Assembly (NCBI GenBank): GCA_963931925.1
Contig: OZ007583.1
Coordinates: forward strand, 10,397,372 to 10,461,371
From: Onchidella celtica
Taxonomy: Eukaryota; Mollusca; Gastropoda; Systellommatophora; Onchidiidae
Length of the DNA stretch: 64,000 nt
Direction of reading: 5' to 3'
Both the position numbers and the translations under genes were made by a program. Shown one piece after another: positions 58,901 through 64,000 of the stretch. The notes under the pieces were generated by a model. It was not told the origin of the DNA. It saw nothing but the letters and a program-made list of their open reading frames with translations, and did not search any database. The stretch's first letter is position 1. The number at the start of each line of letters is the position of its first letter.

Positions 58901-61900
58901 TGGCACTAGGACTGGCCAGGGATGAAGCTATCCAGGCATGGAGAGATGTATTGGGTCCAGCTAATGTGGACGAAGCCCAAGAAAAAGCACCCAACAGGTG
59001 AGATTTCAGGTGGAAAAAATGAAAAAGTATAGGCGATTGGGTAACAATATATGAAGACTCCACGGGAAAAACAGACTTTGTCACAAGATACCATGTTTAT
59101 CTGAGAAAAATAAATGTTTAATGTTTAAAACTCACAGTCCAAGTGGGATTTTCCGGGGAAGTTTGCCATTTCTTTCAGTGAAAAATTATTCATTTGAGGC
59201 GCTGATAACTCAGCCCCATCATCTTTTGCACTGCAAAATAATTGGGCCGATCATTGGTCTTTTTTGTCTTCTAAGGGTCAAAAAGAAATAATGTCAAGAA
59301 GGAGAGATAATTATGGATTGAAAATTTATCTATCTCCCCCTTGAAGACTGCTGCCAAACAGGAAGCAAACTAGGGGATCCATTCATTTTACCATAGATTT
59401 CTATGCTGTGTGTTCATGCAGGGGTAATAACACCGAAATTTCTTGTCTTCAGCCTGCGAGCAAAGTTTGCAGGAACCAGTGGAATCAATGCTCTGCATGG
59501 CTCAGACACTGCAGAGTCAGCAAAGAAAGAGATCAGCTACTTCTTCCCCATGGAACAGACAATAGGCGTCATCAAACCTAATGCTATGAGTACCAAAGGT
59601 TTGTGTACCTTCATCTCTGTAATCTTCTAAAACCAGGAATCTGAAGAACTACTTTTTTTTAATCAAAATATTATTTTAAAAACCCACAGGAAATCTGTGG
59701 GGCGGCAGCAAGGCTTGAAGCAAATGCAAAATGTGGCAAGAAGAAAAAGTTGTATGTAGCAAAGCCTTGGGTATGAAATAATACAGAAACAATGCAGTAA
59801 AACGCAAAGGAAAAGGAAAGGCAAATTTTTATTTGTTTAATTTTCTTTCCTCTTACATTTTTTGCTTGAAGAAGGTCGTTATGCTGATAGCTTGATTTGT
59901 CTTTCGTTTCATTCTTAACTTTGCTGTTCTAAGGCATATCCTGCTGCAGTTGCGGTACAATGCGAAAGCTAATGGATGCATAACAAGACAAACATTGGTA
60001 CATGTGGAACTAACAATGTGGCATGAGTGTTCTGTTCCTGCATATAAAATTTGTGAATGACATAAAACAAAGTAAGTAAGTTGGCAGTTTTTCCATATTG
60101 CAGATGAAATCATCGAGAAGATTCACCAGGCAGGTTTCAGGATAGCTGCCCAACAAGAGACAACCATCACACCTGAGGTGGTAGACATTCTCTATCCTGA
60201 GCAACAGGAAGCTGAATACTATGAAGATTTGGTCAATTCCATGACAAGGTGAAACATATGTATTGTAATACTTGCTGAGGTACAGGGTTGTTTTGTTGTT
60301 GTTTATCTTTGTAAACGTCATTCTGCATTCCCTTTGCGCATTTATACCTACACACTTCATCGGCATTCGAGATGAAGATTGTCATGAAATGGCTATAATT
60401 TGCACATGGATCACTTTGTTTAATAATGAACGCATCGCAGGATGTGATTATGTCATGTGTACATGGAAAAGAAAGGATGAGGGGGCAAAATTAGCAACAC
60501 AAAGCAAACTCAAAAGAATTCTTCCCCACGTATTCAAATCTCCAAATAAAAAAAAACAACAACAAAAAAACACCTTCCTCAAGTAAAAAGAAAGGCACCT
60601 GTGAAATTTCAGGCAAATCCGAGCCGAATGAGCGGCAGTAAGTCTTGTTAAAATTGAGCAAATTTTTTTAAATTATAGATATGCGAGCAATGTTATATAG
60701 CAGCTGCAGAATAATTTGAATGTCTTCTTATGCCCGTATAAGCTCAGACTTTGATAAGAAAGTTATTTTTATCCTATAAGATATGTGAGGTATATCTGCT
60801 GTCATTACATGACCCATAGGTGCTTAATCTTAAAAGTTCCAATCCTGGGTCACACCCACTTCACATACCGTTTTTCATTCAGGGGGAATGATCGCCCAAC
60901 TGTATGGCATAAACAGTTGCCAACTATCACTAAAGCATAGTTTAACTGATGTATCCGAAGAAGGCATTATGCCTGCGGATCTGTGAAAGAATTATTTTCT
61001 GATGTTGGCACATAGTGTGTCTTGTCCTTTCTGAACTAGGCTAAGATCTACAACTTGATTTAAAATCTTTGATACACATTTACAAAAACTCTTTTCAGAT
61101 CTTTACGAAACAACTTACCAATAAAATAAAATTTCTACTGACTACCTAATTCTATTTATGAAATTTAAATTGATGAAGCTGTGAATACCAAACATGAATA
61201 AAGTACCCAGGTAGACCGTGAAAGGTGCAAAGCTGGCTGTTATCATGGTAACACACAGTAAAATCCAAACTTGTATTCAAACTCAACCCTGGTGCATACT
61301 TGGTGTGGTGACAGTTTCTACATTGAAACTTATAAAGTTGAAGTTTTTCACTGATACCTGAGAATGATGTAATTAAGAAAAGACTATTTCATCTCTTGGT
61401 GATTACATTAGTTGGTTTTGCTGACAGTTGAGTACATTTGCAATTTCAGTGGCCCCACATTGTTCATGGTGTTGTCAAGGGAAGATGCAGTGAATGGCTG
61501 GAGAAGGGAAATTGGTACTACAGACCCAGAACAGGCAAGAGAAAAGGATCCATTATCGTAAGTGAATGCTGAAAGTATATATATTTCAATTTCATATTGG
61601 CTGCTGCTAAGGGACTGTGGGCTGTTTACAAAGCTGAATGGGGAATATACTGAAATTGTTTTTACTGTTCAGGTGAATGGTTAACAGGCACTTTTGGGAG
61701 AGCCTTCTTCTGTCCTAACTAAGAAGGAAGATGATGCAAAGAATCTGTCTTCTTCCTAGCCCAATACATTTGTTATTGTGTTGGTGTGCTTTTTCGAAAC
61801 TCAAACTCAAGTCACTGCTCAACTCTAGCTTATTATGTAAAATACGGTGGTGTTTAGCTCTTTATTTTAGCAGGTTCGAAGCCTTTGGCATCTACACCTC

Positions 61901-63639
61901 ACTTTTCTTGATTTATTTTTCTTGTTGTGGTTGGGATTGGTTTTTTTTGTGTGTTTTTTTTTTTAGAATTTTGCCCGGGCAGCAGCCTGTTCGGCCTGCT
62001 CTTTTCGATTTCCAGCTGCCAAGGTATCTTTAATATGCGCAATGTACACACATAGACCCTCCGAATTTTTCATCCTTATCTGAGAAGACTAGGTGCTCAA
62101 TCCTACCAACCATAGAATCAGGGACAAGAAAATATGGGAAAACTCCCAAAATTCCAACATTTCAACAGAAAACTATGGCCCTCTAGCAACAGCCTTTTAT
62201 ATCTGATTAGAACAGGAGGCAAACATTTTGCTTATCTTACGAAGATCAGACAGTTTGTCTGTTTACCCATTCTTGGACAGCTGTCCATTACATCCAGTCG
62301 CCTATTTTTCCATTCATCCATCCTCCTATCCACTCATATTCATCTATCCATCCATTTGTCCGTCTGTCGTTCTGTTATATTCTGTCTATCGTCTTGCTTT
62401 TCCTTAGCACAATGTGACTGTTATCGTGTTGACGTGCTTTTTCTAAACTCAGTCTCAAACTCAAATCCGTCTTTCAACTCATTCATCAGTCCTCCTCACA
62501 TGTATATCTACAGCTTCATAGCTTTAGATTAATTTTTGTTGATAACATGATTCTTTGATTATTTCCCTTGATTAGCCTCCGCGCGGAGTTTGGTATAGAC
62601 ATTCTCGATAATGCTGTCCATGGAAGTTCCAATACACAGAGAGCCCAGGAGGAGATGCGTGTTATTTTCGGTGACTTGAAATTCAATGCAGATGGGACAG
62701 TCAGAGGTACACAAGATGGCTGGCTCACTGCATGTCTAGCTGGCCAAAGCACTAAGTTATCCTTCCTTGTTCCAATTAATTCAGAGTTTGGGTTCTTACT
62801 TTTGCTTATTTTAGAGTTATGGTTCATAGTTCAATTTACTACAATAGTTTCATTAATCTACTTTAGCTAAGTTCAAGATTGCTGTTTCTTGCCCAGCTCA
62901 AGTCATTCTGCTTTGCAATCCACCCTTCGGTCCTAGACATCTATGCTATGCCTCACAACAAACAATAGAGATATTTTATCATCTGCATACACTTCATATG
63001 TCTGACACAACAAGAAAAACCATTCACATCTCAATATTCTTGATAGTGTGATAGGTCATATACATTGATGTTTTTGATAAGTAGATCCTGTCAGATTTTG
63101 GTTTAAACATAAGAATTTGAACAAGTGCATCCTTGACATCTGTAGTAAAATATTGACCTGCATGGCATGAGATTTCTGTTTCTCAAAACCAAATGCATTT
63201 TGCTAGAAAGTCTCAGCAAATGTATTTCAGTTTTAACTTAAGCCAGTGTTTTAAACTAAACAGTGGCCATATTTTTTTTTTTGCACATTTGAATTTTGGG
63301 GAATGGGGAGTTAGCACTTTGCATTCATTTGAGTTAAATTGTCTAATTGTTACCTCAGTGGTCAATTTTGTTTTGAAATGGGGACAGTCAGTTTATTCAT
63401 TAAAAAAATTACCAAATATTTCTCTCTTTTAATTATGCTTTGATAAAGGTTTTTCCTTGTACAATATATGAATATATTTTTTTTAATTTCACAATCAACC
63501 TAACCTCAGAAACATTTATTATCTTTGTATGTTTATCCACTTTATATGTATTTCACTAGTTTAACTACAATTATTGTTGAATTTGAAGCATTCACTTTCA
63601 GCTCCTCTATCTGGAGAACAAAAACTGCAGTTGTTCTGA
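37865..63639 (+). CDS. NME8: thioredoxin plus three NDK-domain protein, ciliary dynein-associated (NME8/TXNDC3-type), multi-exon
   Basis: Coding exons read here: 37865-37955, 38298-38401, 39114-39185, 39613-39729, 41420-41501, 48388-48464, 49976-50068, 50693-50847, 51259-51333, 56126-56238, 57381-57525, 58890-58997, 59453-59598, 60104-60248, 61450-61557, 62576-62706, and possibly 63602-63639. All have GT/AG borders and consistent phases. The first 16 give 587 codons, close to the ~590 residues of vertebrate NME8. The start ATG has a good context (CACCATGG). Domain order is thioredoxin (about 1-128), acidic linker (129-156), then NDK1, NDK2 and NDK3. In sea urchin and Ciona the homologues are outer-arm dynein intermediate chains, and human NME8 is a primary ciliary dyskinesia gene. 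A role in motile cilia or sperm flagella is therefore expected. NME9-like paralogues share the thioredoxin-NDK layout but usually have fewer NDK domains. Confidence 0.93.
40130..40219 (+). repeat. dispersed repeat with conserved hairpin (copy 2, partial)
   Basis: Contains GCTTCAAGCCTTGC followed by the hairpin CCACAG-TTTTT-CTGTGG. It matches copies at 31067-31255 and, in reverse complement, 59677-59834. Located in NME8 intron 4. Confidence 0.6.
41008..41234. mobile_element. TTAA-type MITE (piggyBac-like)
   Basis: The left end TTAA-CTCTTTGTGTGCC and right end GGCACATAAAGAG-CTAA form 13-bp inverted repeats with one mismatch, next to TTAA and a mutated TTAA (CTAA). The internal 219 bp has no transposase. 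It lies in NME8 intron 4, about 190 bp before exon 5. Confidence 0.65.
41420..41501 (+). CDS. NME8: NME8 exon 5: acidic linker
   Basis: It encodes [20 protein letters not shown] and a few more residues, a charged, probably helical spacer between thioredoxin and NDK1. The acceptor is TTATTTCAG/GTG and the donor GAAG/GTGAGT. It ends in phase 1, which matters because an unassigned open segment at 46234 can also join in that phase. The following intron is 6.9 kb. Confidence 0.88.
42402..42571. mobile_element. hAT-type MITE, 170 bp
   Basis: Ends CAGGGCCGTCTTGA and TTAAGACGGCTCTG are inverted repeats of the hAT CAG type. They are flanked by a perfect 8-bp target-site duplication, GTTCAGTG (42394-42401 and 42572-42579). 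The interior holds a C-rich run (about 42507-42520). Located in NME8 intron 5. Confidence 0.9.
46234..46478 (+). CDS. candidate alternative last exon in NME8 intron 5, acidic product of unknown function
   Basis: A strong acceptor (CCCTCCCTTTCAG, AG at 46232-46233) opens a frame of 81 codons ending in TAG at 46476-46478. From the phase-1 donor of NME8 exon 5 it would read on in phase, beginning [16 protein letters not shown]. It continues through an acidic stretch ([14 protein letters not shown]), a proline segment ([14 protein letters not shown]) and [12 protein letters not shown] before the stop. Residue use looks like real protein, not chance AT-rich frame. Such an isoform would keep the thioredoxin domain and lose all NDK domains. 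Alternatives are an exon of another gene or a retroposed fragment. No near AATAAA is seen; one lies around 47670. Confidence 0.35.
46873..46968. repeat. (GA)n microsatellite
   Basis: About 95 bp of GA dinucleotides with a few A interruptions, in NME8 intron 5. Confidence 0.97.
48388..51333 (+). CDS. NME8: NME8 exons 6-9: NDK domain 1
   Basis: Exons 48388-48464, 49976-50068, 50693-50847 and 51259-51333 encode most of the first NDK domain; exon 10 supplies its end. The ATP-site lysine is in VAIIKPDA. The active-site histidine is in NAVHGSSS (His codon 51302-51304). [10 protein letters not shown] and NSFRAKYG cover the SGP loop and the conserved arginine. All key residues are kept. The exon sizes (93, 155, 75 nt) differ from those of NDK2 and NDK3. 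Confidence 0.92.
48463..49238 (+). repeat. minisatellite, ~31 bp unit, about 25 copies, starting at the exon 6 splice donor
   Basis: Units follow the pattern GTCAGTATCTGACC, AAAG(C/T)TGTTG, TTTGTCT. I count 25 occurrences of the ACCAAAG-type core. The first unit contains the real 5' splice site of NME8 exon 6 (GAG/GTCAGT at 48464/48465), so the array grew from the donor itself. Units vary by small substitutions and a few 1-3 nt indels. Confidence 0.95.
49571..49838 (-). mobile_element. SINE-like dispersed repeat (copy 2)
   Basis: Second copy of the family at 32416-32733, in the same orientation. It shares the ATAATAATAAT start, CATTTATGTAACGCCCAATC, CACTTTACAGAAAGTC, the CT-rich middle and GAAATTAAACAATA. 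It sits in NME8 intron 6, about 140 bp before exon 7. Confidence 0.6.
50850..50915 (+). other. G-run cluster just downstream of the exon 8 donor (G-quadruplex potential)
   Basis: Within ~70 nt of the splice donor at 50847/50848 there are at least seven runs of three or more G, including one of seven. On the RNA strand this could form a G-quadruplex. Intronic G runs near weak donors are known splicing enhancers in animals. Confidence 0.6.
51537..51841. mobile_element. possible TTAA-type MITE, degenerate ends
   Basis: AACTCTTTGAAC (51537-51548) and GTTCAAAGGGTT (51830-51841) are imperfect inverted repeats resembling piggyBac-type ends. Flanking TTAA is not intact on either side. No transposase. 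Located in NME8 intron 9, 200 bp after exon 9. Confidence 0.35.
52034..53731 (+). pseudogene. LINE ORF2, N-terminal part: basic leader and AP-type endonuclease
   Basis: 565 codons. A basic patch ([14 protein letters not shown] near residue 115) precedes the endonuclease at about residues 175-400. Recognisable blocks are [15 protein letters not shown] (metal-binding Glu), [11 protein letters not shown] and the [10 protein letters not shown] end. The frame ends at a TAG (53729-53731) caused by a one-base shift, after which the RT linker continues in another frame. The true start could be a later Met than 52034. Confidence 0.85.
53732..55370 (+). pseudogene. LINE ORF2, C-terminal part: reverse transcriptase
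   Basis: After the first shift a short segment (53732 to about 53850) continues in a second frame (DEINDIFV). A second one-base shift then returns to the frame open from 53851 through 55370. RT blocks include [46 protein letters not shown] and the catalytic [10 protein letters not shown]. The end has the usual [14 protein letters not shown] block. The RT domain is complete, but the element cannot make a continuous ORF2 protein. Confidence 0.87.
56126..59558 (+). CDS. NME8: NME8 exons 10-13: end of NDK1, NDK domain 2
   Basis: Exon 10 (56126-56238) finishes NDK1 (KELAFFFP) and opens NDK2. Exons 57381-57525 (145 nt) and 58890-58997 (108 nt) carry its middle. Exon 13 (59453-59598) supplies NALHGSDT, with the active-site histidine at 59496-59498. 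At the nucleotide-binding lysine the codon is AGA (56211-56213), giving LIRPEA instead of IKPDA, so the domain has a K-to-R change at a normally invariant position. Confidence 0.92.
56613..56880 (+). mobile_element. LINE 3' end fragment, strongly 5'-truncated
   Basis: A short frame reads [20 protein letters not shown] and ends KIHLFTL with a stop at 56712-56714. This is the standard C-terminus of CR1/L2-type ORF2. It is followed by a 3' UTR with GGATATAAATGTTATG and an ATT-rich tail. NME8 intron 10. Confidence 0.7.
56895..57010 (+). mobile_element. possible tRNA-derived SINE head
   Basis: TTAGCGCTTAGAATGCTTG resembles a pol III A box, and GGTTTAAATCT, ~35 nt further on, resembles a B box (GGTTCRANTCC). 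The spacing suits a tRNA-like promoter. No poly-A or LINE-like tail could be assigned with certainty. NME8 intron 10. Confidence 0.4.
58527..58889 (+). repeat. minisatellite, ~33 bp unit, about 10-11 copies, ending at the exon 12 splice acceptor
   Basis: Units read approximately TTTACCTCCCCTTATC, AAATGAAGACACAAAAA. The last, partial unit merges into the pyrimidine tract and acceptor of NME8 exon 12 (CCCTTTATCTTTCCAG, AG at 58888-58889). The array therefore grew from the 3' splice-site region. Copies vary by substitution and 1-4 nt indels. Confidence 0.93.
59559..62706 (+). CDS. NME8: NME8 exons 13-16: NDK domain 3
   Basis: The domain begins in exon 13 with IGVIKPNA. It continues in 60104-60248 (145 nt), 61450-61557 (108 nt) and 62576-62706. 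The lysine is present, [10 protein letters not shown] covers the SGP loop, and NAVHGSSN carries the active-site histidine (62619-62621). The donor at 62706/62707 is AG/GTACAC. If it is not used, the frame runs on to a stop at 62870 through hydrophobic sequence that does not look like a natural protein end. Confidence 0.9.
59677..59834 (-). repeat. dispersed repeat with conserved hairpin (copy 3)
   Basis: Carries CCCACAG-GAAAT-CTGTGGG (a 7-bp stem), then GCAAGGCTTGAAGC, then the TATGTAGCAAAG...AAACGCAA module seen at 31067. NME8 intron 13. Confidence 0.6.
63602..63639 (+). CDS. NME8: candidate short last exon of NME8
   Basis: After the acceptor TTCACTTTCAG (AG at 63600-63601), a phase-1 junction from exon 16 gives the codons for [12 protein letters not shown] and then TGA (63637-63639). 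The total would be 598 codons plus stop. The junction phase fits and the residues are plausible, but the exon is only 38 nt and rests on one acceptor. A further exon outside the window is the alternative. Confidence 0.4.
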
Positions 63640-64000
63640 TCTTTATGTCAGAGAATTCAATAAGGCATAGAAAATCCAGACTCCACATTGTAATATGAAC
63701 TGTGGCTGAGGTTTAGACAAGTCCAAAATTTGAAGAGAAAATATGAACTAATCAGTTCATAACCCAGTGCTAAGGATGGGATAATTACATGTAAATTACT
63801 ATCGATTCTTACCTCCTATAAACACTTTGATTCTCTAATTCATTCTGCCAGAACGGGGGTATTTTGTATCTTAAATATAAGCTTTTTTCTCTTTTTTAAC
63901 CTGGCAGTCAACATTGTTAGCCAGCCAGTAAATGTTTGCTTGTTAACCCTTCTTATATTTAGTAACAATGAAAGTTATACAGCATTCCTTCTCATTTTCT

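Noticed and set aside
62707-62870. Read-through extension of NME8 exon 16 with a hydrophobic tail
   Set aside because: A usable donor precedes it and the residues look like translated intron; a spliced end is more likely.

Overview
This is a eukaryotic nuclear window, probably from a marine lophotrochozoan and most likely a mollusc. It is AT-rich and sparse in genes. The coding sequence is broken into short exons with GT/AG borders. Long introns and intergenic DNA are filled with LINEs, a Copia element, MITEs, SINE-like repeats and minisatellites. The main gene is a ciliary dynein-associated thioredoxin/nucleoside-diphosphate-kinase protein, a family found in ciliated animals. The mollusc assignment is an inference from repeat style and composition, not proven. 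There are no operons, ribosome binding sites or CRISPR arrays. All exon borders come from reading frame plus splice signals; no transcript evidence was available.

Layout. 1-2.5 kb: the last coding exon (144-1666, + strand) of a gene that begins outside the window. It encodes a Ser/Thr/Gln/Asn-rich, probably disordered C-terminus that I do not recognise. 2.5-36.8 kb: no confident host exon. It holds a CpG-rich TTAA-type element (about 9.15-10.24 kb), a 5'-truncated LINE (10.6-11.6 kb, -), a promoter-like patch (15.5-15.7 kb) and an RFX/YY1-like site (16.22 kb). Next come a ~48-bp minisatellite (19.5-19.8 kb), a hAT-like remnant (22.2-23.1 kb), another LINE 3' end (23.4-23.8 kb) and a complete Copia LTR retrotransposon (23,856-28,815, -) with matching 5-bp target duplications. 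Last is a nested pair of same-family LINEs, one inserted in opposite orientation into the other (33.2-36.8 kb).

37.9-63.6 kb (+): a gene of 16 well-supported coding exons, plus a possible short 17th, encoding an NME8/TXNDC3-type protein. It has an N-terminal thioredoxin domain with WCGPC, a short acidic linker and three NDK domains. All 16 exon phases agree. The introns carry a hAT MITE with perfect 8-bp target duplication, TTAA-type MITEs, a frameshifted CR1/L2-like LINE, SINE-like repeats sharing that LINE's 3' end, and two minisatellites. One minisatellite is built on a 5' splice site and the other abuts a 3' splice site. An unexplained open exon-like segment (46,234-46,478) lies in the long intron 5 and joins in phase to the thioredoxin half of the gene.

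Most notable points: the in-phase candidate alternative last exon of NME8; the duplicated 145/108-nt exon pattern of NDK2 and NDK3; the splice-site minisatellites; the nested LINE that forms a ~1-kb inverted repeat; and the Copia element whose gag start codon lies inside the LTR, so that its primer-binding site is protein-coding.
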